Source of the DNA: Cardinalis cardinalis
Taxonomy: Eukaryota; Chordata; Aves; Passeriformes; Cardinalidae
Assembly (NCBI GenBank): GCA_014549065.1
Contig: JACDOX010000082.1
Location: 2,203,266 to 2,267,265, forward strand
DNA: 64,000 nucleotides
Reading direction: 5' to 3'
The notes beneath the pieces were generated by a model, which did no database searches, was not told the DNA's origin, and saw only the letters and a list, made by a program, of their open reading frames with translations. Below, one piece after another: positions 31,783 to 46,700 of this stretch. Made by a program: the position numbers and the translations under genes. Each line of letters starts with the position of its first letter. Position 1 is the stretch's first letter.

Positions 31783-34700
31783 CTGAAAGGCCAGGAGCAA
31801 GCATTAGACAAAGACAGCACTGCTGGGGAAGATGAAACAGGAAAGCTTTACAAATATGATTGTTTGGCAAAAGATTTTGAGAATATAGAAACTATAAGTG
31901 AGATAGAAATAAAAGCAAGCTTTGAGATCTTTTAGTTACTGAACAATGGGAAAACAATGGTGTGGCTGACTGAAGGTAATCCCCTTTTGATAAAACAAGA
32001 CCCTCTGCTTGCAGGCAAGTCTAAGAGTCCGAGCAGACCCTGCCAGCTTGGCAGAAGGGGTCCAAAGAGTAGTTTTTAAGGTTTAAAATGTAACACAGTA
32101 TAGTAATGTCGTGATTCTTATGAGCTGTATAGAAATGCTATAAGATTTGTATCTTGTACTAAATTAGTTAGTGAGAATCAAAATATTCAACACAGAAGAT
32201 TTATTGTATTGTAACGAAAACTTCACTTTCCTACCCCTTTTACTCTCTTCCCTCTCTTACCCTCACATCCTCTCTACCCCTCNCCTCTCCCNGGCCTGCT
32301 CCGAGCTGTGGCTGGCAGCTNCCAGCAGGGCCCTGCACCCAGGCCCTTTGCAATAAACTGCAAGTTCTATGACCTGGCTGCAGAGATCTCTCATCTCTGT
32401 CCGTTCTGACCGTGCTACCCCCTAACACACCTACACAGCACAAGAACTTCAAACTTTCAACAAGATGTTCGGACCACAGGGCAAAGCAGGAGTAGATAAG
32501 GAAACCTGAATATTTTTCTGAAAAATCTAAAGCTAAACAGAAGGTGAGCATCATTTTTCAGAGTGGAGTTTATGGGTGTTGAAATCTGCAGGACAGCACA
32601 TTTGGATTTCATAAGGTNGTCAATGCCTTTTCCAAGTTTCCCAAACTATTTCCTTCTCTCTAGTAAAAAATAAATCTTCCAAATAGTCATTGTTACTCTC
32701 TGAATCCAGGGTTCACAAGAAGCCTTCTAGCAATTTTAGGACTTCAATAAATTTAAAGATTACTTCAAGTTGTAGGAACTAAGGCAGCTCAAACACTGTA
32801 TTCCAACACAACTGAAGTAGTTCAGGGGAAAGGGATGANCGAGGCAGGAATATTTAATTTTTTACTGAAATTCTTCTACTTAAGTAACTTGAATAATGAA
32901 AAGGGCCCCCAAACCTATAAATAGCAATGGAGGTAATTTGCTACTTCATTCCAAAATCTCTCCTATGACTGGGATGCTGCAAGGCCTTACAGAGGCAGCC
33001 CAAGTGATTTCCTGCCACCGTAAGTCACAACCACAGCAGCAGTCCTGTTACAAGAACAACTTTGCAGATACCTGGTGGCCCCATTTACAAGGCCTACATG
33101 TTTTCAGTGTCTGCTCAAACATTTGGCTGTCTGCCAGGGCTTCTGATGAGGTTTTGTCTTTCCTCTTCCTTTGTTTTGTCATTGTCACTTAGTAAAACCA
33201 GCTCTGTGTCTNAGCTGTGAGAAATAAGGCTTTGTAAGGTCCTTAAGGACAAACCTAAATAACAAAAAATTACCTGGAACAAATGCTGTCAAATATTCAA
33301 ACCACTGCCTTATTGTAGAGTCTCCAAACAAGTGGATTACTTTTCCTTGTAAGCACTCAGTTATATCCTCTGATTTGTTAAAATTATGGATCCAATGTGT
33401 TCTGGACCTCCACTGGTCTTCATAATAATAACCAGAAGGAGAAGCTGTGGGATCTTCAGCTCTGCCCATACTGCTTGAATCTGGAAGAGAAAAATCCTTA
33501 GAAATTAACATGCAACCAAAGCAGCCTCCATAATCTTCACCGACATGTAGTCAGTGACTGCTGACAAGAGCTGGGTGGCCGATTATAGTTCAGCTTGGTT
33601 TAAATTAAACGGTATCTCTGCCGCTAATGTATTAACATATCTGCCACCTTTTTCCGTGCACTGGAAGCGCTCAGTGGCAGTGTTTGCCCGGCAGAAGGAG
33701 CGGAGGCAGGAGGCCGCCGGAGCATCCTCCCCGTCCCGCTGCAGAAGGAGCGGAGGCAGGAGGCCGCCNNNNNNNNNNNNNNNNNNNNNNNNNNNNNNNN
33801 NNNNNNNNNNNNNNNNNNNNNNNNNNNNNNNNNNNNNNNNNNNNNNNNNNNNNAAGGAGCGGAGGCAGGAGGCCGCCGGAGCATCCTCCCCGTCCCGCTG
33901 CAGAAGGAGCGGAGGCAGGAGGCCGCCGGAGCATCCTCCCCGTCCCGCCGCGGATCCAGCGCGGAGGCCGCCCTGCCGCGGCGCGCTGCTGCCCTCCAGC
34001 GGCCGGCCCGTGCACGGCAGCGCCGTTCGGCGCGGACCCCGACCCGCGGGGACAGCCTGGTAACACCCAGAGAAACATCCAAAAAACCCGAAACAACTCA
34101 CCAAAACCGGGGACAGCCTGGCAACACCCAGAGAAACATCCAACAAACCCCAAAACAAACCAACAAAACCCCCAAACAGACCGAAACAAACCCCCAAAGA
34201 ACTACTCCTATAGAATTACACATAACTCATCTACAGTGCGGAGTTAAGTCTGAACTATAAAGTCTCCAAACCCAGAAAATGCTAGAATTGAAGCTATGAG
34301 AAAAAATGGTGTATGTGCCNTTTTAGTATGATAATTATGCGAGTCTCTAATTCCATGGATTTCGTACTTTCTGCCATCCTGCCTTCTNGCCATTTACTGC
34401 CTAAGGGGCAACTACACATCAGGGAAGCTCTGCTCCATAGGATGCCCTTTTAACTTGCAGACGTTGAGCAATACCTTGCAAGCAAAGGTATCAGGATTAC
34501 AGGAGATTACAGGAAGAGAAACTGCAATCTCATGGTTATATCAGCCAAATATTGCCACATTTCTCCCAGTAACCAGGGTGATATTGGTACATCAAAGTTC
34601 TGTAAGGCTGTTTCAGGTTCCTCCTTTGCCATTTGTGTATTCGAATACCTCAGCTGAACAAGCATGGAGATCTTCCCCGGCACAAACACCAGCTGCATGG

Positions 34701-37700
34701 AGCAGACACTTCCAGCTGTTTAAACACTTCTACTCACTTTGGAGTGGGGACTGCTAAGAACATGCCCTGTCCTAACTTATGACTGTTTAATAAAGCACAC
34801 CTTGCCTTGGCCAAAATCATGCCAGGGACTGTTTGAATGATGTAAAAGTACAAACAGTGGAATTCCAGGGCCCAAAAGCATCCTCTGATAGATGCTTCAT
34901 TATAACACAGATAGAAGCAACCATAACCATCTTTCCTAATAAGCATTTTTAATTGCTCTTTTTCTATTCAATATCCTCTGCATGCTGTATTAGAGGATGT
35001 TAACCTCCTTAGACCTCATAGGGACACTAAAAAGCAAATTCCAATTGTAAAAGCTTTCCAATTGTACTATACAATTACATTTTTATAACACAAATAATAT
35101 AATCACAATTACCACAAAACAAAGCTATTGGAAAATTCTCTGGATGATTCTTTAAACCTGACAGCAGGAACAAGGAAGGAAAAAAAAACCCTAGCTAATA
35201 ATGTGAACTCATCTAATATTTATTAACNAGAGACCGGAAAAAAAAAAAGCCTTCACATGGCCATGCATTTAAAGACTAATTCAGAATGTGAATTCACAAC
35301 TTGAGTTTGTTTGATCCTAAGTTTTGATGCAAAAGCAATTCAATTATTTACCTTTTAGATGGATTCTTTTATATATATAAGAGTGGTACTAGAACAACTT
35401 GTTGGTGCCCCACAGTAAATCAAGTCTGTGTATAACATCATACCAGTTTTGGCCCAGAATTCAGAANTGGCCCTTACTTTCAGATTTTATAAAAGAGAAT
35501 AAAAGCTCCAATCTGAAGTTAAAAAACAAGGATAGGAATAAAAACTTGTATTTCAGAAAAAGAAAGGTTTTAAAAACTTGATCTACATTTACCACCCCAC
35601 AGAAAAACATCTACAAAAAGAAAAACAGCAGAACAATGAGTTTGTGTGTATAATCAGTCCTAATCAATCCACACATTCATGAGCATTATACCAATGAGTT
35701 CAGGTTATTTATTCAGGCACTGCTGTACTTGGAAGGAATTTCCCTGAGGAAATGTGCTACGCCTATCCACCCTTTTTAACCCAGCATTAATTGTCAGGAC
35801 ATTATAAGCAGGCTTTGATCATTCTTAGCTCCTGGAAGAAGGGTGACAATCAAATNTTGAATTTGCAGCAGTTTCTGCCAGGAAACATACAGGATAAAAA
35901 AAGCAACAGAAACACTTCAGCTAAAGGATCTGGATAAAGAAAAGAGGTGGAGGGTAAAATGCTGCAAACCTAGTAGTAGAACTGTATTTTTTTAGTGAAC
36001 AGTAAAACTAAAACCAAGAAATGCTCTAAGTTGCCTTCTGTTCAGACTTTATTGCTCAGGTCAGTAACTCTACCTTGAAAGTCTCTTNTAACCTTACGAA
36101 AAAAATATGAAAAGTTTTCATTTAAGAAATACTTCTCTGTGTATCACATTTTATGCAGACTTTTTAGAAGCATAAAAAGCTTGCTTTTGGATATAAATGA
36201 GATAAAATCTGAGTTCATTTTAGTACAGACTGTCTTTGTTCTGTTCTTAGAAAGGGCACTGAACAATTAGGTTCTGGTCCAGAACTGTAGATTCTGACAT
36301 CCTGTGGTTTCACAAATTATAGTAATACTTAATTGCAAGTTATCAAAATCTGTTAGACAACATTCTTAACAAAGAAAGAAATTAAGAAACACCACACAGC
36401 TGTTTTCATTAGATTGAGAGTTTGGTAAGCAGTTACTCTAAGACATTTTACACTGTGAGTAAATGCTAGGGGAAATAAAAGACATTTTTNGCAAGAGAAC
36501 AAACTTCTCTCTTCTTTTGATTTGTTTTTTTGCTAATAAACCCATTTATGTATGTAATTTCAGAAAAAGAAGTTCACTATTTCTGAACTTGTATTAAACA
36601 CCCAAAAGCCTTCATCATCTCAATAGAAATTGATACTGATTTTTTTGCCATGCTAAAAAACCCCCAAATTATTATTTGATGCCTGTTGTTCTTTTTATAA
36701 ATTTAATTATGAATTACCAACAAGAATCTTATGCAGTTCACCTTACCTGTAAATGCCTTGGGCTTGACAATGACTGAATCAGGTCCACTGGAGAGTATTG
36801 GCCTTTTGATATTCACNTCACTTGAACAAAAAATGAACACAGCAATATTTGTAGAAGTTATTGTGAAACTTGGAGGTAATATTACTCTCTTTTTTTTTTT
36901 CTTACTCCACTTCAAATAAGTACACAGTACTACAAATTTTTACTCTAAGTTTACTCTACTTCCTACAGCTGAATTCCTTCCACATTTACTTTGAGACTAC
37001 CATTGCTATTCTCGATCCAGGTTCAAAATTTCATGGCACTGACACAAATCTTGTGCGAGCTTGTACTGACACAAATCTCAATAAAACAATCAAGCTGTCA
37101 GAGGCGCAGGAAGCTTTTGGGGATTTGCCCCAAAGATGTTCCCAGCCTGCAGAACTTGTGGGGACAAACCACGGCAAGGGTACAGGGCCACAGCAGCAGC
37201 TCCCAGCTGACTAATACTGAGATCTTGTTCTGTCTTTTGCTACTGTTTTGAAGAGAATCCTTGTCTATTTTTTTTTTCTCCATTTAAGAAATAAATTATT
37301 TGGAATTTCTTTAAGCCACTTCNGTCAAGGATCTCAGAGCTGAATGAAACAAACAAATAAACAATCAAAACTAAACCAAGAAAAACACCTTTCCCATTCC
37401 CATATGGAAACATCACCATAATAAATATAAGCTATATTTTACAGGTGGACTGGCAGAGACACAGAAAGTCAAAAGACCCATTTACAAACTTGATATGGAA
37501 GAGCCAAAAAAAANCCCCCACTGAAGCTTACTTTTTATTTCTGGTCTTGGTTATGAACATGCACACATGCTTTCCTAAATTACACTATTTGGAGCTGCTA
37601 CCCTAAAATNTTTCCCAATTTAAACCTCAAGTGAACGTATTGCCAAAAGACTTTCCTACAACATCTTTGTTGGAGAGCAAGGCATTAGCCTACATCTACA

Positions 37701-40700
37701 ACTCTGACACTACACAGTAACTAACTTTATCTAAATTCAGCTGTGTAATTTCATACAGAAGCAGTTCTTTCACACATACGCAGGCAATAAGAGATGGTTT
37801 GGGTTTTTTTTAATGCTGAATGCAGAAATAAAATATGACTGTGAAACTAATTTAGTTTGACACTTGAAATAACATACACAGATCATTNCCATTTGCATGG
37901 GTATTGCTCAGCAATTTGTTCTACCAGGTCTTTCCTTTATGAAAATTGTTTATAAGATTTGAAAGTCATATTGAGCAACAAGGAACACATTTAAGACAAT
38001 TTTTGATGAGGACAAAAACAATTGGTAATTTCTGTAAAAATGAGCCTAAAACCTGGATCCTTTTTGGGTAGTTTAGATTTGGACAAAAATACTTCTCAAA
38101 GCATTGTTATTAATATTGCAAGTGCAGGTATGGAAACAGAAAATAAGGAAACAGTCCCCCAAACCACCACCAGCTTTAGACAGCATGCTTTTGTGAAATT
38201 CAATAGGGTTGAATTCAAAGCACAGAAAGAGAACTACATGCCAAGTTTCTTTAAGATTGCTAAGATTTTTGCACAGCTGAATGGAGGGGAACACACTGTT
38301 CAACAGCTAATACCAAACACCTGGTTCTGCAGATACACTCCTCCTCTAAGGCTATGTGTCATATTTAAGCAATTGGCTAATGTTTGTATTAAAAAAAACC
38401 AAACAAAAAACTTGACTGAATATATATAAATCCAACAACATACAAACCTTTGGAAAAAGAGGCTTTCCTCTTGTGTCAGAAGACCTTTCAGATATCCACC
38501 TTTGGCATGGTTGATTCGGCTGGCACAGGACAGTTTCCGAGGNTTGTAACAGAACCATGGCTCACCCGTGTAGAGATCTGTGAAGTTACAGACTGGGAGA
38601 CCTGCAGGCAAGCAAACATTGCACTCTGTAGTCTCTGAATACCTCCCAGACTTGAAGGAGCTTTTGAAATAGACTCTGTCCGGCCTTTCCTCTCGCAAAC
38701 GCAGGAGGACTTGGATGGCTTCACTCGGATGGACAAGTGACACAGAAACTTTGACCTCTCCTGGCCAAAGCAAGGTAAAGAAGACTTTGTAAAGGCCATT
38801 GTGGCAATCTACAATCCTTCCTGCTGCTCCAGCTTTCAGTCCAGGAGAGTGAATTCGTGCTTGTAAATAGTCTCCACCATACTGCTTGGGTTTTCCTTGG
38901 AAATCCTTCATACGAACGAGTACTTCCAACTGATCACCCACCTTGAAGAACCTGCTGGGTTTCACAATCACAAAGTCACTGTGTGTGGGATCAGTGCTCT
39001 GTGCAAAGGGGATTTTGCTGTCAGGGGGCTTTGGCCACTGTATTGCAGCAAGCAAGGATTCCTGCTCCGCTTGTTCCCGTTTGGACAAGGTCTGCTCNGT
39101 GTACCCACAGTAAGGCTTCCTGGTGGTTTTGGCTGTCTGGGACAGAGAATGCTGGACATTGTTTTCTGTGATCCAATTCGATCCTGAAACTGTGTCATCA
39201 TCCAGGTGCTGGGGAGAAAAAGATTACCTGAAGCTCTGCTGTGAAATGAAACACTGGGAATAATGGATGCTTTGTCAGGAAATGATCCCAAGAACTGGGC
39301 ATTGCTTTACAGAGCTTTGAAGCTGAACAAATGAAGCAATTTCACTAGAAGACCCAAATCTATTACTTTGACCATGAGATTTCTAAGGAAACAGGTGGGC
39401 AACCTGTAGTTATCCTGCTTTGGCAAACAAGCATTAAAGAGCATACATCCAATGTATGTTTCAGCTACCAGTACACTCCCCAAATATCAGCAATGTGAAA
39501 AAATNACAAAAGGTGTCACAGACACATTTTATGAAAAATCCTTTCCTTAGGATTTTTTNTCCAGAGAAGCTGAGAGGCCTCAGAAANGAAANNTAAACAA
39601 TAATTATCTGCTGCTGTGGAATGCCACAGGTGCATCTTTGATTGGTCTCATGTGGTTGTTTTTAATTAATGGCCAATCACAGTCCAGCTGGCTCAGACTC
39701 TCTGGTCAGTCACAAGATTTTATTATTCATTCCTTTCTATTCCTTGCTAACCTTCTGATGAAATCCTTTCTTCTATTCTTTTAGTATAGTTTTAATATAT
39801 TATTTTCTTTTAACAGAATGTATTATCATAAAATAATAAANCAGCCTTCTGAAACATGGAGTCAAGATTCTCATCTCTTCCCTCATCCTGGGACCCCTGC
39901 GAACACCCCCACAAAAAGGCTGGATGATTAAATTATAACTCATGCTTCCTTTTCTTCTGCAGTAACATTTTAGTCTTGGGGCACCATGAGTTCTAATAGC
40001 TGCCCCGTGTAGTGCAGGGAAATAGGTTTTCTTTGAGATGTTACACNGCAGGTTAAGCTGATGCACCCCTGCACATGCCTTCCAGAGAGGCTTGCTGCAT
40101 GTGCAGCTGCACTCATTTATCTGGTCACACTCACATCTCTTCTTGGCCAATTATCTGAAATGCATGTTTCCCTGCAGTGTACACATTAAAAGAAATAAAA
40201 NAACAAAAGCTCAGATCCTCCTGGGACAATGAATTAATGAGCCAGTTGGCAAGTAGAATAGTGCAGGACAAGCTAGGACTAAACAGGCAAAAAACCTGCT
40301 TGTTTATAGAAGACTTTAAAATCTATATACAGCTGCTTGTAGCACCAAATGAAACAGCAAGCAAAGCATCCCCTAATTACACAAGAGTTTAAAAATTAAA
40401 ATACTTAAACACAAAACTAGACTAAGAGAGGGGGCTTCTGCTGCAACTTGATAAAACTGTATTTTATGCAAAAATATCAGTGTCCAAAATTGTATTTGCA
40501 TGCAAATGACTGCAGATACCATCTTCTTTATGACATCACATCATTTTGCAGGTTTGCATTAGGAAAATTTTAAAAATAGCAGTCTATTGTGCTAAGACTC
40601 CAGAGGTACCCATGAGATTTCTAATCAGCAAATTAAGAAAAACCCCTTCAAATATAAACAAAATCAGCAGTTAATCACCAATTAATTACCAGGTATATGT

Positions 40701-43700
40701 AGTAGAACTTATCCATAGTTCTATTTCATAAAGGAAAATAGTTTTACAAGCAAAGATTAAAATTATACAGTGTAGCATTCACATACCATCAGATGATGAT
40801 TTGAAAGATTGCTAAAAAGTCCAAACTACATTATTTGAAATCTTTAAAAATACCATTGTACTTACCAACACCCTAGTGTTTTCCATTTACTTCCTCCTTA
40901 AATAATTACTCACTACTAACTACTTTNAAATGTCATGTACTAAAAGTCACAGCACTCATATTAAAGCCTTATTCATTGTTATCAACCTTTCTTAGGCCAT
41001 GGAAATATCAGCACTGTCTTAAAATCATTTGAACCACACTGAGATTCAACGTACTTATTTAGAAGAAAGGTAAACCTAACAAGCAATAAAAACATACAGG
41101 CTTTTGAAGTCTGTGACATAAATTGGTTTTGATCAGCTTTAGAGAAAGAGGATGAGCACATGAGGATGCAGGATGGATACACAAAATCTTTGTTTGATAT
41201 CCAAGTTAACTATAAAACCTGAAACTGTAAATTGCTACACTGTAGCTCTAAAACNTAAATTGACATATACCCATCTATATACCAGATGGTAACATCACAA
41301 TAGAAGCTTTTGCTTCTGTTTTATATTCCCACCCAGGATTTAATAAATTTTCCCTGACGGCCATAATTCATAATTATTTTTGTTTTCCATCATAGCAACC
41401 CAAGCTGCAGCAAGCCAAGCTGCAGATGTATGCTGCACATTACTTATATTAGTCCAGCAAATTTCAGCCAAAGCTGAGAGTGAATCTCAGGCACAGTTCT
41501 ACTTTAAATCTTGCCTACATGCATTCTTGAATTAAGCCAAGTTTCTATTTTTGGATACCTTCACAACTTCTTCCCTTCACTTGCTCATGCATAAATATAA
41601 ATATATATATATATACATATAAAACACAGGAAATATTTTTCAAAGTCAGCTATATATTTTGGTGCATCCANTAAGCCAGCAACAATGTCTCAGCAAAAAT
41701 ATTTATGTATTTTCCTAAAGAGGAGTGGAAAGGGAGAATATGTGTTAGGATTGTCGTTTTCAGTGTAAGTTCCCAAAAGAAAGTTTCTGGTTTTCAGTTG
41801 GTTCTTCAATGGTTGGTACTTTGGGTTGGTGGACATGGGAAAATCCTTTCAAATTAAGAAGAGAGGGTCATCTAAGACAGCTTAAAAACTGATGCATCCC
41901 TAATTTTAATCTTCTATAAATTTCCTCGGGGTTTTTAACCCAGTCTTTCTGTCAGAGATGTAGAGATGCCATTTCTGGCCCAGCCAGGCTTTCTGAAGTC
42001 TTTCCAGAGGCATACCTCTATCTTTCAGTGGGATAGGGTGCAGCCAACAAACTCATTCAGAAAACAGAATATGGTTTGATGGCTCCAAATCAGTCCACCT
42101 ACACAGACTTTTAGCAGAGCATAAGGCCAAAGCTCTTCACTTGTATGCAGCTGAGAACAAGGACATGCACTGTCACTTCAACATCTCCAGGTTATGTCCC
42201 ACTAAGCAGAACAGATCATACCACAAATATTTCCTCAGTCTATCTTCAAAAGGTCTGAGGGGGAAGCTCCATGAAGGTAAAAGCAGAGCTTCTTCAACAC
42301 CTTGAAGGAGCATTATTTCTCCAGCATCCTTGTTCATCTTTACAGCCCTCTTTCAAGCCCAACTAGNACTCTATATTGTTGCAGAATTATAAGCTTATGT
42401 GTGAAAATAAGCTAGACCATATATGCTATTCACAGGATAAAATATTGCACAGACTCTCTTTGCCAGTAAAGGCAGAAGANGCTACAGAGTCAATTAATAC
42501 ACCAAAGATTAATACACTGGAATACAAAAGCTTTCCAAACCATCTTCCTTTCTTAAGTGTTTCCCAGGCTCAGCTCCAAACAAGTACTNAAGTTCTCCTG
42601 CCCCTATGGATACACAAGGCCTGCTCTGAGGTAAATAATTAGCTGAGTTTGTCCCCACTTNATTTCCTACTCCCTCTTGGCATTTCCAAATCTCTCTGGC
42701 TCCTCTCTGTTGTCATACTGAGACTGTGCAGAATGGAGGGCTTTCTAGTGTAGTTAGCAGCTAAACTAAACAAAATTCCTTTATGAAAAGCAGATAGAGA
42801 GGATTTCTCAAGAGTGCTCTTCCTTTATGACACAGATTCTTTTAGTGTTGATGACAGGCTCCATGTTGGATAACACCTGCTTTGCTTATTTCCATGTATA
42901 CTCCATTCAAGGTGTCATGTATTTTAAGNGCAATTCCCAAGGGGCATTGTTTGTTTGTTGGGTTTGAGAGTTTTTTTGTTTGTGTGGGAGGAGTTTGTTT
43001 AGGGTTTTTTGCTTTTTGGGAATTTTTTTCTATCTTTTTTTTTTTAATTTACTGCATTTTGAAGCTAACCAGAACCCAATTGTGACCACAAAGTAATTTA
43101 ATGGCTATCTGCCAAGTAACACAGGCAGGACAGAAGAGATTACACGTCAGTTAAGCACAAATAAATCCACTAGCAGTTCCTGCATTAGAGATGTCATAAA
43201 AAAGGAAAAAAAGGAAAATGTATTTTTATGAGAACTTATGGAAGTTTCAGCTCATCTCCTCAGCTTTTGTCATTCTCACCGCCAACGAAGCAAAAATTAG
43301 GTACAACATATAGATTAAGCCAGGCAATAATGCTCTCAAAGATACTCTAGATGGGTCACAGAGTACTTGGGAAGATCTGCAATGAACACCTGTACTCAGT
43401 TAAACACCACAGTGTAGGTGGCTGATGAAAACATTGAGTATTTCCACTGCTGCTGAAAAAGGGGAACTGCACCTCAAAGCTCAGTATCTTCCACTCCTGC
43501 CTTGGCCTCAACAGCTGCTGCAAACCTGCCTAAGTCACTGTCACTAGAACAGGAAACAAGAGGAGATTCCCAGGCAACAGGCACAGTGGGGAAATAACAG
43601 TTCCAGGAGACAGTACCTGAATCTGAACAAATATCAGCTCCTGAAAGGTCAGTCATCTTATATTCAGTAATTTTACACTCCAGGTACTTTATTTGTTGTC

Positions 43701-46700
43701 TATGACAGATATGAAATCAAAATTCTCTATCATTACCATCTCACAGCACTGAGGGGCTCCTAAACTACTCTAAGTGTCAAAGCCAGTCCTCAAAAGCCAT
43801 CACCTGGCAGTCAAATGTTCCAGAAATAATTGGANTAAGATAAAGTTATCTTTTGTAGGCACCTGCAGTTTAGCAGCAAGAATTTAAAACTATGTTACAT
43901 AGTTCTTTTGCTCAGTTTCAGGTATCTGATTTCATACATTGTTCTGGCAAGAAACTTCCCTTCTCANCCACAGACTCTCTCTTCTAGGTGCTTTTAAATA
44001 AAATAGCACTCACAACCAATCCCAAAGTGGTTCTGTCACCCTAAAGCCCACTGGTACAAATACACAAACCCTCCTGCATGCTGAGAGCGTGATGTTTGGG
44101 CAACATCCTGATACTTCACAAAAAATTACTGAACATTTTATCTGTCTGGCAATATTCACAGAAAAAAAATCTAATAAAATAAAATCACATTTCTTCTGGT
44201 ACTGTATNATCAACTATGTGACCTCAAGGGAATAGTTATTCCATAATAAAAAGCAAAATAAATAATAAGCTGGCTACCAAACTTTTTGTGGACAGCTTGT
44301 TGGTTTTTTTAAACACAACATAAGAAAAGTGAAATTCTGACATGGGTATGACTACTGGTGTCATTAGTAGTTTAAGAAATTAAGAGGAAACATTCCAACA
44401 TGAAAAGGTATAAAATCCTAAAGCAAAAAAGAAGGGACACTAGCTGACAATTGCCTTAGATCTTGAGCTTTAGCCAGCTAGGTTGGATGATTCAGGGATG
44501 AGAAGTATGTCTGATGCACTTACAAACACATTCTCAATAGTAACCAACAATAAGGTCTCCTTCCAGAGCCTGAACAGATTTGGTTACAGATATTTTGTGG
44601 AAGTGTTATAAGATTTTTTTCTGGCTTTGATCTCTGACTGAAAAGAATCAGCATAAATGCCTATATTAGACTGCCTGGAAAACTGAGCCAAGACAANTAC
44701 ATGAGCAGGTCCATTCAGAAAAGCCGTGACAACAGAAGGGGTTAGAGTTGCATGTTGTAGTGTAAAGATTTATCAGGAACACAATACTTAACTGAGGTTA
44801 GAATAGCAGATATGTAAAGGGCAACAAAGTCAAAGAAACTTATCATGGACAATGGCCAGAAAAAGCACAAAACGAACACCCAACCTGCATTTTCCATTTC
44901 ACTCTCAAAGCACTGCCAGAGCACTTTTCTCTAAGAAATGTAATTCTATAATGGAAANAAAACAGTTTAAGATTCTAAATATCAACACTCCTCAGGCAAC
45001 AACCCAGGTCAAAACCCAAAACAAAGTAAAACCACAGAAAGAGAAAACAAAAGCTACCTCCTACAAACAAAATGGATCATGCTAACTTGAACCAAAAGTC
45101 CATCAAACACAATATTTTGATTGCCAATAGTTTCCAACAGCANGTATATGGGAAAAGTAAACAGACTGAACATGCTGTGCCATTTCCTCCTGTAGACTTA
45201 ATACACTTTTTAGCCCCTTATGGTTTAGATTTCTTAAACACTAGGGTAAACATCTTAAGATCTAATATCCCCTAGTGGACTTTTCTTCTGTGCATTCATC
45301 CAGTTTTTGAATATATGCATTTAGTAACTACAAAGACTTACTGCAAAATCTTCTGCAGCTTTGCTGCAATCCTTAAAAAAAAAAATGTCCCTGCTTCCTT
45401 TAAAATCAGCCTCTGCAGTTTTTATTTAAGGTGCCCACTAGTACTGGAATATGTAACAAACACTCATTCCTCAGTTATTGATCCTGAATCACTTGTGGTT
45501 TTAGACTTCCCAAACATCTTCCTTACCCTTACATGATCCTCTTCCGATTCAACTGTATTTTGTGGGGTGAGGGGGCTTTACAGCCCCTCTTTTGGATCAT
45601 TTCACCTGGGCATCACTAGCCAGGAGGAAGGTAGATTCTGCACATAGCATATACACAACTTAAAAGCATAAAGCACCTACTGACTGGCTGATGTGCACAA
45701 AGGACAGCTATAATTTAACAAGGTGTTAGGCTAAGCATTACCATGCTCCTCCACCAAATGCAGCACTGGAATGCCTGGCCAGGCAGGCAGCCAGTGGGCA
45801 GGGTCGGCCTCCAGGGCTCCTGCAGACACATCCTCATCCTCCTTGACTTTAATCTGGGCTTACTGACTAAGCAGTTTGAAAGTACCACTGCACTGAAGCG
45901 AGAAGTAAAACGAAGAAACATGCAAGACAGACACAGCACAGGGAAAAAGGGAAAGGTAAACAAAAATTGCATCAGACAGGCTGGAGATCAACAAGCTAGT
46001 AACAGCTCTGCAGAAAAAGACCTAGGGATTCCAGGAGACAGCAAACTCACCATGTGTCAGCAGCACAGCATTGTGGCAAAGAATTAACAAGATCCTAACC
46101 AGATGATTGAGCAAAGTTAGAGTTCTCAATCAGACCATGGTAAAGCCACACCTAGAACACTGTGTCTGGTTTTTGGACAACCCATGCCAGAGTTAAAGCT
46201 AGCAAGACTAGCTAAGAACCCTTGAGATGTTTAGGGAGCTGGAATGACACTAAGGGAACTAAAGCATCTTTTTTTAATTCTAGAGAAGACCAAAAGGGAA
46301 CCTAACTGCAGTCTGTCACTAACCACAGGGGAGTCACAGAGGAACTGGAGTTAAAGCACACTCTAATAGGATAAAAGGCAACTACTTGTTGCACTTAAGG
46401 CAAACATTCTTCCCTGCAAGAGGGATGCAGCATTGCAACAGGCTGCCTAGGTAGGTTGTGAAATATGAGTGTCCTTGAATATGGTTGAAAGTCAAAACAC
46501 CCTGTTGCAATCCAAGCTAACTCTGATGCTAGCCTTTTTAGGAGAGTGTTGGATTAAATACCTCCAGACATGCCTTCAACTATGAATTTTCTGTGATTCC
46601 AATTTACAGCTAAATGCCGTCAGTCAGACAATTCTAACCTCACACTCAAAAGTCAATAATGTTGCTCAAGGCCATCTTGGAGAAGAAACAGGCTCCACTT

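Larger units (their letters stand above)
33690..34060. promoter_or_regulatory. Intronic CpG-rich block in NXPE3
   Basis: The segment, including the minisatellite and the unique part 33950-34060 (CGGCGCGCTGCTG, CGTTCGGCGCGGACC), is rich in CpG while both flanks are AT-rich. It lies just upstream, in transcript sense, of the exon with the GDS motif. It could be an alternative promoter or merely a GC-rich repeat. Confidence 0.4.
33481..36746 (-). other. NXPE3: NXPE3 intron 3
   Basis: It contains the GC-rich minisatellite with the gap (33691-34060) and the 61-bp duplication. The rest (34170-36746) is AT-rich and shows no gene or clear repeat. Confidence 0.7.

Noticed and set aside
33554..34247. 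Open frames of 150-200 codons across the gap, on both strands
   Set aside because: The frames pass through 85 Ns, and the 50-bp repeat unit is not a multiple of 3, so a repeated protein would shift frame in every copy.
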